Below are positions 1 to 14,010 of a stretch of DNA of 64,000 nucleotides, one piece after another. Both the position numbers and the translations under genes were made by a program. The notes under the pieces are model-generated. The model was given only the letters and a program-made list of their open reading frames with translations, did no database searches and had not been told where the DNA came from. Numbering within the stretch: position 1 is the first letter of the stretch; every line of letters begins with the position of its first letter. The stretch is from Aselliscus stoliczkanus (lineage: Eukaryota > Chordata > Mammalia > Chiroptera > Hipposideridae): positions 154,861,434-154,925,433 of the forward strand of contig CM066727.1 in NCBI GenBank assembly GCA_033961575.1, given 5' to 3'.

Positions 1-1447
1 AACATTTGAGAGAAGCTCAATAGGCAGAATTAGTTTTCAAGTGGTTTGGACTGCCCCCCTCCTCATGCACTCATCTCCCATGCTTGTATCTCTCAACTGA
101 GGGTACAGCATGGTCCCTTGATGAAAGTTCAATGCCCAAAAAGGATGAAGAGAAGAGGACACAGGCAAAGAAAGGGGAGAATCCAGGATTTAAAAGGTGG
201 ATTTTAAAAAGGAGAAGAGGTGGAGAAGGTAAACATGAACATTTTAAAGGAAGTAAAGGTGCATGAGAACAAGGTTTATTGAAAAGGAGGAAAAGATAGA
301 GAGTAGCAAGAGAAGGCTAGTAAAAGGAGAAAGAACTGAGTTATAGTGATTGAATCTGCACGTGTATCCAACATGACCCTCTCTCCTGGCTGTAAAGACC
401 TGCTTATGCTGTCATCAGCACTTTCTTTTTCCAGGATTTGGAGTCCAACAAAGTAGCAAATGCCACGAGGTTAATTTCCCCTCCAATAGCAGCCCTGCCC
501 AGATGTGAGTTCTTGGGTAATGGTTCTGGATCAAGAACAGCTAGCAAATATGACTTGGCCATGGATCCTGTGTGACTGAGGGACTGGGGAAATTCCCTAA
601 TCTAAGAACTGAAATCTGTTTTTGAGTAGTTTTGAATTCTCAACCCAGCCTTACTTCTCTCCCTCAGCTGCGAGGCCAAACCTCCTCGTTCTGGGTTGGA
701 CCTTTGAGATCCCTCCTGATTCAAACTCCAGGGTCTCAGCTGATGAGCGATGTGTGACAGAGCACACACTTGGGTCTTCCTAGCACACCACAAAGAGGAG
801 ATGGAGGCAAAGCTCCCCCTGCAGCTGCCCCAGACCCATGCCTGCTTCTTTGACCCTGGTCACTCAGCAGTAGAATGCAGACAGACCTGCTTTCACCAGC
901 CATATACTTCAGATTTTGAACATTGTCTAAAGGCTGGGATAAACTGGCTCGCTGTCTATGTTTTCCATGGTCCAACACTCAAATGGTGCATAGAGCCTGG
1001 GGTGAGACCCAATCACATCTTCACTTTTATTTAAGGGCAGTTTATTTTTCTCTTCCCGAAAGTTACCCTTTATATTCTGCAGGCGGGTAGGTAGATATTT
1101 AGTGTTTATAGGACAGCCTGCTGGCATAACTGGTCCTGTGGCTATAGACCATGCAACAGAAGTTGTTTCTCCATTTTGGGAAATTACATACAGCTAAGAA
1201 TAAGCTTGTTTACTCAGAATAGATTTTTCGATCCCACACACCCTGGAAAAACTGTTCCTTCGTGCTTTGTCAGTTATTGAAAATAGGACATCTAAGGTAG
1301 AAACTCAATTCATTTCAAATTTTAGCTTAATTAAAAAAAAAATTTCTGGTCTTTAAAAGTAAAGATTTTGTATATTTGGAACACTGGTCAAGTAGCTCAA
1401 TTGATGAGACTTGATACTAATGAAGTTGAAGTTGCAGGTTCATTTTC

Positions 1448-1882
1448 TTTTAAGATTTTTATTGGGGAATTGGGGGAGGTGAACAGAGTTGGGGAATAGA
1501 GTTGGGGAATCCAGGAAGTGGAACAGACAAGCTTCTGTCCTTTTGTTCTTCAGTCTAGTTGTGGAGGACGCCGCTTCACTGGCCCATGTTGGTATTATCA
1601 ATGCGCTCTTCCGGGTGAGGCTGATCGGTCCCCAGCCATTAGACAGCCACTCGCGGCAGCTCTTGGCAGCTCACAATTGGCTGCCAGCCACGCACGGTAG
1701 CTTATGGCAGCCCACTGCAGCAGGGGCTGCAGGTGACTCATGGCAGCCCAGCTCCAGATCGAGCTGTTGTTCGCAATCTCAGCTGTAGAGGACGCAGCAT
1801 CACTGGCCCATGTGGAATCTGAACCGGGGCCCTGTTGCTCAGAGCTGACATCCCAATCCAACTCTTCCACTCAGCCAGCCCT
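1448..1882 (-). repeat. long tRNA-headed SINE (bat Ves-like)
   Basis: Tail (aagattttattgggg) at left, head at right. Perfect 14-base target duplication GCAGGTTCATTTTC at 1434-1447 and 1883-1896. Confidence 0.88.
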
Positions 1883-1958
1883 GCAGGTTCATTTTCAAAA
1901 CGGGTGTTGTTCTGGGGGCAGAGCTCAGTGGACCCTATGAGAAGGATCAATACCTTTT

Positions 1959-2363
1959 TTTCTTCTTAAGATTTTATTGGGGCAATCAGGGAAGGGGAAC
2001 AGACAAATTGCTGTCCTTTTGTTCTTCAGTCTAGTTGCGGAGGACTTTGCTTCACTGGCCCATGTTGGTATCGTCATTGCGCTCTTCCCGGATGAGGCAG
2101 ATCGGTCGCCGGCCTCTGGATGGTTACTCACCGCGGCTATTGGCAGCTCACGCTGGCTGCCAGCCACTCACTGTGGTCTATGGCAGCCCACTGCAGCAGG
2201 GGCTGCAGCCTACACTGTCGCCGGGGCTCATGCAGCCCAGCTCCAGGTGGAGCTGTTGTTAGCTGTAGAGGGCAGTGTCACTGGCCCTCATATGTGGGAT
2301 CCGAACCGGGGCTGCTGGCGTCCCAAGCCAGCTCTTAACCAATGCACCACTAGGCCCGCCCGA
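1959..2363 (-). repeat. long tRNA-headed SINE
   Basis: Reverse copy ending at ctaggcccgcc. Near-perfect duplication ATCAA(T/C)ACCTTTT at 1946-1958 and 2364-2376. Confidence 0.87.
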
Positions 2364-4038
2364 ATCAACACCTTTTGACTCAAGAGACCCAGAGGTCTCT
2401 TAAGCTTTATTTTCTCCCATTGGAAGACATTATCCCCTAAATGCTCCCAGAGGGACAGATAAGGGAGAAAGTACAAGATGTAGGTGGCCCTAGGAACATT
2501 CACTTGCCTCCACTCTGTCCGGGACAGCCCAGTCCCCGCCTTCCATGATAAATGAAGAGAGAAAACACAGCAGACTGCATGAGAGGATACACACTTTGGC
2601 ACCCCCTCCTCCATGCCCTGCTAGCTGTCACTTCCTCTGTGGACAGGGTAGGAGGCTTTATGCTAGTTAGCAAAGCGATCAGAGTTATGCTAGAAGGGCA
2701 ACCAGAATCTTATGTCACTGTCTATATTATTACTACATTCTCAGAGCACTAACCTTTCTTCAACATGTAGAGCAAGTCTATTTAAAGATATAAGTATCCC
2801 CAAAATGGTATCAAAAAGAGTTCCACAGAAAGCTAGGGAAGGGTTAAGGCTGTGTGCAAAGCAGGCCCAATCATTTACTGTGTGGTGAAGAATTTTGTTT
2901 TAATTTCCTAGATATTTTGGACAATTTGGAAGGAGGGAATGACAGGCATTTTGTGGTGTTCTGTCTGAAGAATGGAAGCCTGACATCAATACAGGATTTT
3001 CTTCTGATTACACTCGGTCTGAAGGCTAGTTAGCTTCTTAGCTTCACTGCCTGTTGCCAGCTGTTGCCTCCCTCAACCCCCGCCCCCACACGTATATACC
3101 CCAACTGGAGCCTTCATTAGACTAAAAAATATACTTAAGAGAGTGAAAGAATGTAGATGAAGTCATGCACATTTATTGGAAAAATAACTTTAAGTAGATG
3201 CTGATCAGCAGAGGGCCTGTAAGAACCCTCAGATGGGAAAGACATGGCAGTGTTTATGGACATCAATTATTTATGTATTACCTCATTCATTTCTGAATAT
3301 CCCAAAGATATTATCTACATATTTTAATTTGCAACAAAGACTGTGGTTTGTTCAAAGTGCTATAGTGAGATTATTTTCATCTGGGTTAGCATCTGCTCTC
3401 TTCCCCAAAGAGTTTCATTATGGAAATTTGAGACTCCAGGAAAATTTAGAAAAATGCTCTGTTGGTTTGTGAGTCGGGAGCTCTGAGTTTCAATTTACTG
3501 ACTGTGCGAACTTTGATAAGGCACCTGACATCCTGGTGCCTTAGTTTCTACGTGTGAAAAGGGTGAGGGAGGGGAGATGAAAAATTGACTGAAAAAATAT
3601 ATTGTTAAGATTTAAAAAAAAATGTCTAACATTCTAACATTGGCAGTGTTTTAAATGTGGCTGCTCCAAGTCCAAGCATGTCATGAAGGCATGGGCAGGA
3701 TGTACGCCAGGCCTGCCATAATGGTAGAGATTTTTGGGCACTGACTATGCTTCCTGTTGTCTGAATAGACATGGGGGTCATTACAGAAAAGTGGCTGAGA
3801 GCCCAGGACAGAGGAAATAAAGGGAAGGCACAGCCGCAGCCACTCTGACCTGGCATGACACCATGTTGGCACCCTCTTGTCTTTATGAAACTATAAAGGC
3901 CCTTGGGCAGCTGCCTCATAAACTTTAAATCATATGAAAAATGGTTTATGTAAAAAACTGAATAGGAATAATGGGAATCTAGTATGTCTGGCTAACTAGA
4001 AGCTTGTGGTTAGTCAGATAGCTGAGCAGCAATCTATA

Positions 4039-4179
4039 GACATACCTCAGATATTGCGAGATCGGCTCCAGTCCACTGCAGCAAAGGGATTTGTAATCTT
4101 TTTGCCAATGGAGGGTCTTGCCTCCAATTTGTAAAAAAAGCACAACATCTTTGAAGCACAATAAAATAAGGTATGCCTG
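4039..4179 (+). mobile_element. Tigger-type MITE (internally deleted DNA transposon)
   Basis: Begins gacatacctcagatattgcg and ends aggtatgcctg, as in Tigger1-class pogo-like elements, with TA on both sides (4037-4038, 4180-4181). Only terminal parts remain; no transposase. Confidence 0.7.
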
Positions 4180-6630
4180 TATTATTTGATCTTAAGGAGG
4201 AAGAAGGATTTTTCACCTGTGTGGGTGAAGGCTCCATTCAAGAGAAAGCCATTGTGGGTCCGGTGTGGGAGGTAGTAAGACACTAAAGAATTGTTAATGA
4301 AACACTCCTTGTGTGGGTGAAGGCTCATAAAAGCACTCTCTCCTGAGCTGGGACATGTTCCAGCCTCAGGTAGATATGAGTGAGGCCAATTTTGCCACGA
4401 TTAGCCAGGTTACTTGAAAAAGAAAGAAAACAGGGTCTTATTCTTGGATCTGAGTCTGTAACTGAGTTTTCAGCCCAGCTGCAGTCAAGTGCTCCCGGGC
4501 GCCCCAAATGCTGTGTATTCATTGAAGGTTCCTGTTTGTCTTTTCCAGCTTCTGCTTCCTGCTCCCGGTACCTAATTTCTGCTCCTGCCTTCCACTTTCC
4601 TCCTAATGTGAGCTCAACTTTCAGCTTTCTCTCAGGTTCTCCCTTCTATTCACGGGGCTACACCCCTCTCTACAGGGTGTTCTGTGTGTGTGTGGGTGTG
4701 GGTATGTGTAACGGAGGCATGCTCTGTAGCCCTCCATTCCCCCTTTAGCAGAATAATACCCATTTCTTTCTATACCATCTGAAATTTATCTCCTGCTCTG
4801 TCTTTACTGAGCAGAATGAATACTTATTCTCCTACATGAAATGTTAAAAAATACAGAATCCACCCTGCAGCTGGAAAAGATTTTCAACGTGATAATACAC
4901 TTGTCCTATTATTTTTACATTATGTGAATTGTGATTTGCACAGGCTATCTCCCGTAGCTTCTGTTGTACTATTATGGCCAATTATTCTACATGCAAGAGA
5001 AGGGCCTAGTCCTTTTAGAGAAACCTTATTAAACTATGCAAGGACATCTCCACTTAGGTCCTATCTTGTTAGAAGTGTTCGTATAAGAAAAAAAAAATTC
5101 TGAGATCCAAATAATGCCTTAATTCTTCCAGCAGCATTCAATATAATAACATTTGATCACATTTAAATACCTCCCTCAGGCTTGGTAAGCTAGGTTGTGG
5201 CCTGTGGTCTTTGATTCTTTAAGTTTTTGTTTTTAGGACCCTACCCCTAGGAATGGAGGAGAGGGTGCTAGTAAGAAGCCATTCCTACTCAGTTCTGCTC
5301 CTTCATTCTTAAATCCTTTGGTGCTATTTGGGAGTTTTCTACTAATTTTATTACACTCCCTTTTATAGACCTTTCCCTTTACTTCTATTTTATGCCTGTT
5401 TTCTACTCTCATTTCCTTTCCAAATCTACTTGGGAAACCATCCCTATTTTTTGCTTTACCTCCTAGTAAATCACGTGGCAAGTGAACAGCAGTCAGAATT
5501 TTTTTATGCGTCTATTTTCAAGTTTTTTAATCAAAACTGTATCTTGCCCATAACCTAGTTTATTTTCGCCTACCTTAACCATTCAGGTCCTGGGCCTTGA
5601 GACTAATTTGCATTATTTACCACCACACTGGTCTTGTCAGCCAAGAGACCACCAAGGTACCTGTGAGACCTTCCTGCCACCTTAACCTAAGTGGCCTCTG
5701 CCTTTATTGGTTGAGGTGTTGGGGCAAGTCAAGGGCTACACACACCTAGGGACTTGTTACCCCCAACCCCCCTGGTAGCCATGTAACCAATTCTTATTGT
5801 GTAAAAACTTTCAGTGTTGGAATTCTGGCTTTCATCAGTGCTAGAATACCTGTATTTCATGTTCTTTGGGATTGGGTTTACCAGGCAGAACAGCTGTGCT
5901 CACCCCATCCTATTCCACACTTCACAAAGAGTTCATGATTCCCAGTCTGTTATGACTTCCCACTCCTCATTACATTAGTTTTATTCTCCATTGTTTGTTT
6001 TTTAAAAATTATACAACCTGTAGCTTTATTGGGCTCTGCTTTCTTCTGGAGTCCTAATAAAATAGTTTGTGTCTCTTTTAAACTGTTCCATTTATGTGTC
6101 AGTTTTGACTTATTTTAAAAGATTATGCCTAGTGGATTGAGCAAGTCAAGAATATAAGCAGAGGGAACTCAAAGATGCTTTATCAAAGTGTCTTTTCCTA
6201 ATTCCCAAACCCAAATGTTCTTCCTCTGCTTGAAATTTATCCCTTTCAGAATTTGTTCTTGTAAAAAAGTCTGGCCTGCTTTTACTCGGTACTTGAATCA
6301 AACAAACTTCTTTCTTCTGTGTGTGTTGACATTTTCTCCTAATTTCCTGTCTGCGGAAACATGTTGTATACTGTTTTGTGTGTGGTGGCTTGTTTAAGCC
6401 CTTCTCTGCAACCCAGCCCTAGGTCCACCCATCCTCAGGGGCTGCCACACTTAGGGCAGCCAGGCCTTCTGGGAAAAGAATTCAGGAGAGCCTCTTGGCT
6501 TTAAAGAGGCAGCTGATAGGGTCCTAGCAGACTTAGTGTTCCTATGAGAATTGACAGGTAAGGGAGCCCTTAGAACCCAAAGGAAATCTCAGGGCCCATC
6601 TCAGCAGAGCACTAACTCATCACTGCCTAG

Positions 6631-9423
<2,793 letters not shown>

Positions 9424-10695
9424 CAAATTACAATGGTGCTGGGCCTTACGTTTGTGTTAGTGGTAGTGAGCCAGAGCCCTCTGTCAGAGTCCTGCACATA
9501 AACAGCTACCTTAGCATGAACTGTAATTTATGTGGAAGTAATTTGGGGAAAGAGTTCTTGCTTGAAAAAAAATCCCATACTGCAGCTTATCTCTAAATGC
9601 TAGAGATAGCATTACCTATATCCTCTATTTTAGCCATGATGATATACGTAAGTGCTTTAAGGTCATATGGGGGCTGAGGGTGGGGGGTTATTCCAACTGA
9701 TATAGTCAGGATTCCACTGTATTCCCAAAAGGCAATATGAAAATAGATGACTAGACTAAATATTCAAATATGGAATTAGTGAACATACAGAAGAGATTTA
9801 GGGTCTTAAACATTATGACTGAATGCACTTTAGTATAAAGGGCACAGTTTATATATTTTTAAATGAATACCAATTTAATTGTTTAGTATTCACCTGTTAA
9901 GAGATCAAATATTTAGTCTTTAAAAAAAATTTAGGTTAATTTTCTTACACTGATATATATGGGGAATTTATTTCTTTACATCCTGCTCTCTAAACCACAT
10001 CCTGAAACTGGATTTTTGAGATATAACAGAACCACCTTTGTGAAGCTCCTTTTGTTGAGCACCTTCGGTGCTTGGAGAGACCTACTGTCTCCCGGATAAA
10101 CTCTGGTATTTGCCAACGAGTTTGACTATAACCCAGGCGACTGCCTTCTTCTCTGGTGGTATCTGTGCTTCTCATAATTCGCTGAAAACTGCAATATTTT
10201 TATAAGATCTTTTATATTGCTGTTTGCCATGTTGCATGTTAGAGCAAAATGAGGAGTTCAAAAAAGGAATCACAGAAAAAAATGCCTTAAACCACTTGAG
10301 CTCCAACCCCCAAACTCTGTATTCCACTTGATATCCCCTTTCAGGGACACTAGTTTTTAAATTCCTATCAGCTCCTTAAATGTATTGATTTTTATGGCAG
10401 ACAGTATTCCCAGGGTGCAATTAAACCAATTATAGGCATTTATTGGGGGATGGTTTTCTAGTATTAAGGCTTTGGAACATTATAAACTGGAGTACATTTG
10501 TTGTACATAATTGATATTGCAAATTGTATGTGGGGAAGAGAGATGTTTTAAGATACAGGCTTTTCTTTGTACCGCATTTTTAGAGATTTAGTTCTAATAT
10601 TTTTTAGAGATGTAAAATATTCTGCTTTCTTACAGTCTTGCTTTGTCTAAAACATTTTTATTCAATAAAGCTTTTAATTTACATTTGAACTTTGC
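9424..10695 (+). other. LIMA1: LIMA1 3'UTR
   Basis: AT-rich non-coding tail directly after the stop codon, without SINE insertions, ending shortly after an AATAAA. Its end is inferred from the signal position. Confidence 0.8.
10664..10669 (+). terminator. LIMA1: LIMA1 polyadenylation signal AATAAA
   Basis: Canonical AATAAA about 1.24 kb after the stop, followed about 30 bases later by a TG/T-rich stretch (tgcaatgtgtctttttc) suitable as a downstream element. Confidence 0.8.
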
Positions 10696-11227
10696 AATGT
10701 GTCTTTTTCATTATTATTTTACATTCTTTCAGTCTCTCAGGACCTACTTTTACCTTAACAGTTTGGGCAGCAAAAGGTCTGATGTGGTTTAAGTGAACTG
10801 CTATGAATATATCTTACCACAAGGTGGTGGTGTTGGGCTGGTTATCCTTCCAGAAAGAAGGGAAATGTTTCTTGAAAATTGAAAGCAACTTGGCAAGAGA
10901 ATTAGTGTGTACATTCAAAATGAGCCGTTTGTTTTACCAATTCTAAATACAGTGGTGGTTTTTTATTGCCAATTGTACTCAACACTTAATAATTTACCTT
11001 ACAATTATGCCTCTGCTGAAAATGGGTTTGTTTTCCACCCTGGGAGGCATGGTTGGTTGTTTGATTCCTTTGCCTGTAGAGAGAGGCAATTGCCCCAATT
11101 GTTAATGGATTTTTTCTTTTTTTTTTTAAACAGGAGTGTGGATTTGCTTGGAGATAGGCATGCTTTTTGTGTCATCCGTTACATTTTCAAGGGGTACTGT
11201 GTGTTCCAGGGTCTTGCCTGGTCTTCT

Positions 11228-11653
11228 TTTTTTAAGATTTTATTGGGGAATTGGGGGAGGGAACAGCGTTGGGGAACCGGGGAAGGGGAGCAGACAAGTT
11301 GCTGTCCTTTTGTTCTTCAGTCTAGTTGTGGAGGACGTTGCTTACTGGCCCACGTTGGTATCATCATTGTGTCTTCTCAGGTGAGGCAGTTCGGTCGCTG
11401 GCCTCTGGACGGCCGCTCACAGAGGCTCTTGGCAGCTCACACTGGCTGCGGGCCACTCACTGTAGCCTATGGCAGCCCATTGCAGCAGGGGCTGCAGCTA
11501 TACCGTCCCTGGGGACTCACAGCAGCCCAGCTCCAGGTGGAGCTGCTGCTTACCATCCTAGCTGTAGAGGGCAGTGTCACTGACACTCATATGTGGGATC
11601 CGAACCAGGGCCGCTGGCGTCCCAAGCCAGCTCTTAACCAACGAGCCACTCGG
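11228..11653 (-). repeat. long tRNA-headed SINE
   Basis: Perfect 14-base target duplication TTGCCTGGTCTTCT at 11214-11227 and 11654-11667. A 256-codon ORF across this region owes most of its length to the SINE. Confidence 0.9.
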
Positions 11654-12247
11654 TTGCCTGGTCTTCTAAGTGGATGACAGGGTACTACTTTCTGCTCTTG
11701 GCCCCATCACAGGGTGAAGTGATTTAGAAAGTCTTGTTCACTGAACAGTTATCTAGAAGCTCCTATCGACATTCATGAAACATCCAACTCTGGCTTGAAT
11801 TTAGCTACCTTTACTATGTGACTCACTCTGACCCATCCACATGGTACAATATCTACTGAGTTTATACAAAAAAGTCTGAGCTCCTATGACTGGCATCTAT
11901 GGATATCAGTTGAGTATGTCACCATATTATCAGGTACATGGGGACTGAGATTACACTTAGAAGAATCCTTTTTGATGCCTTTCAAAGGCTATGATAAACA
12001 GGTACAGAGTGTAAAAACAAGGATTAACTCCATAATCAATATAATGCAAGGATGTCCTTTCAAGAGAATGCCCAGATAATGAACATTCTTAGGGGGAAAA
12101 AAAGACAGTTAAAAACGTTTATTGTTTGTTCTCTCAGCTCTCCCAAATGAAGGCAACTTGTTTGGATTTGGTATGTCAATGGTGGCAATAGGATTGTGTT
12201 TCTCCTTGTTAAAACTGGAAAAGGGGGCAGCCTGGGACCTGAGATGG

Positions 12248-12532
12248 TTAAGGAGACTCTTCATGACTGCTACAGAGCCAACTTAGTTGCACCAGCTTGC
12301 TGGTGGGATCACTACTGGCCAAAATGAAAGGTGCACCAAGGTTGCTTTCATTACATATTTCATCAGCTATATGTTTTGTAACAGCCAAGAGGTTGAAAAT
12401 GGTATAAATGTCTTTTTCTGGGGATCTTAAGACCAAGATCATCTTGTGCTTGTTCCTGCAGGCCAACTTAGCATGTTCTCTATTCCTTGCGGCTCTGATT
12501 TGAATTTTTGTGGGATCAGGGAGAGTTTGCAT
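12248..12532 (-). other. unassigned 94-codon ORF, possible retrocopy
   Basis: Intact ORF starting MQTLPDPTKIQIRAARNREH and ending CSSHEESP, followed about 110 bases later on the same strand by caataaac. Composition looks protein-like, but I recognise no family. It could equally be a chance ORF in decayed sequence. Confidence 0.3.
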
Positions 12533-12606
12533 CTTATAAAATGTATCTTGAATATACGATAGTTACCATTAAGCTATTGCTGGGTTTGGACAAAAATGGT
12601 TTCAGG

Positions 12607-12807
12607 CAGTGGTTCTCACACCAGCAGCAACGGCATCGCCTATGTGTTTGTTAGAAATAAGAAATGCAAATTCATGGGCCTTACCCTGAACCTCCTGACT
12701 CAGAATCTCTTTGGATGGAACCCAGGAAACTTGTAACAAACTCTCCATGTGGAGATGGGACAAGCTAATACCCAAACTTTAAGCACACTAAACTTGGAGA
12801 ACCACTG
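12607..12807 (+). mobile_element. MER5A-like hAT MITE
   Basis: Begins CAGTGGTTCTCA and ends GAGAACCACTG (terminal inverted repeats), about 200 bp, with an interior resembling MER5A. Confidence 0.75.
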
Positions 12808-13219
12808 AGCTAAATTAGCAAACCTAGTCTATTCCTTAGGATGGCTGCTTGTTTTTCCTTCTTCCTCTTTCTTTCAAACCCTTTAATTTCTGTGTTAGCA
12901 TGCCATACTAGTTAGAGAGGTACTTTATCCTTAGAAAATAGGTAGAGATTTAGTTCTTCTAATGTTTCTGAAGAGCATTCTAGTTAGCCTCTGGTAGTGA
13001 AGAGGAGTAGGTGGGACCAGCCGAGATGGTGAGATAGACCCTAGTGAGAAGGGGTCTGGGAGTAGAGAAATGGTTGTGGCCTGCCTGGGAGCGGGAACAG
13101 CTTTGAGCTTTCCTGGGCTGAGAAACGAATGTCCCCATTAGGGAGCTCGGCCTGAAATAAGGGGTGTGGCCGTAGTTGGATAGGCGAGAGAGAGAGAAGC
13201 GTGGCCGAAACCGGTAGCA

Positions 13220-14010
13220 AAAAAAGGCGGGACAACGTGGAGAGGCCTGTGGCTGGGTGGAAGCGGGGCAGGAACGGAGGGGGCGTGGCTCCGAGGCGGG
13301 GCTGGGGCGGAGCGGGAGGCCTGGGAAGGGGGCGTGGCCAGGCTTGGTGGGCGGGGTCCCCAAACCAGGGGGCCGTGGAATCAGCTGTGAGGGAGGTGGG
13401 CGGGGAGGTGAGATGGGCGGTGAAGAGGCCCGGCCCCGCGGAGGAGGCGGGCCCAGACGTGCTGGGGACCAGAAGGGCCCGGAAGGGGGTGGCGCCGGTC
13501 CGGCCCCGCCCCGGGGCCGCCTCCCCGCGGGTTCCGTTGGCCGTGGCGGCAGCTGAAGCTGTGGCGGCTGTGGCCGCCGGGCGGGCGTAAGATGGCGACA
13601 ACGGCGGCGGGAGCCCTGAGCCTGCTGTGGGGCTGGCTGTGGAGCGAACGCTTCTGGATGCCCCAGAACGTGAGCTGGGCGGACCTGGAGGGGCCGGGCG
13701 ACGGCTATGGCTACCCGCAGGCCCGGCATATCCTCTCGGTGTTCCCGCTGGCTGCGGGCGTGTTCTCAGTGAGGCTGCTCTTCGAGTGGTGAGAGCCCGG
13801 GAGCGAGCGGGGCGGAGGGCGGGGGGCGCGGGCCGGGGGAACGGCCGCAGGGGGAGAGGCGGCGGACCGGAAGCCGAGCTGCAGGGACAGCCCGGAAGCG
13901 TGGGGCTGGGGGTGCCTGGGCCGCGGCGCCGGAGGCTCGGAGGCTGGCGCAGGTGGTCGCGGCGCCTAGGCCAAGCCCGCGTGTGGGGCGTGTGCAAGGA
14001 AAGAGGGCGA
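13220..14010 (+). promoter_or_regulatory. CERS5: CERS5 CpG-island promoter
   Basis: Very GC-rich, CpG-dense block around CERS5 exon 1, in contrast with AT-rich flanks. It has several GC-box-like motifs (gggggcgtggc near 13328, ggggcggagc near 13303, gggcggggt near 13350) and no TATA box close to the start codon. The block continues into intron 1, as is usual for a housekeeping promoter. The TSS cannot be placed. Confidence 0.85.
13592..13788 (+). CDS. CERS5: CERS5 exon 1 (coding part)
   Basis: Starts [19 protein letters not shown] and ends after LLFE plus the two bases TG; donor gtgaga at 13789. The split codon reads TGG (Trp66). An in-frame TAA lies one base before the ATG in another frame and does not affect the start. 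Confidence 0.96.

Larger units (their letters stand above)
10696..13200. other. LIMA1-CERS5 intergenic region
   Basis: About 2.5 kb between the LIMA1 poly(A) site and the CERS5 CpG island. It contains a long SINE (11228-11653), an unassigned 94-codon ORF on the minus strand (12248-12532) and a MER5A-like element (12607-12807). Confidence 0.75.

Noticed and set aside
421..520. Possible upstream LIMA1 exon after ctttctttttccag
   Set aside because: The sequence after the AG has early stops and no similarity to the LIMA1 region preceding KFQ.
10907..11677. 256-codon plus-strand ORF
   Set aside because: Most of it is translation of a reverse-oriented SINE plus flanking DNA. Similar peptides ([13 protein letters not shown] and the like) recur at every long SINE.
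13201..13590. 129-codon plus-strand ORF ending one base before the CERS5 ATG, as a possible uORF
   Set aside because: Its only ATG is about 390 bases upstream, probably outside the transcript; Gly/Arg/Ala-rich shadow of the CpG island.
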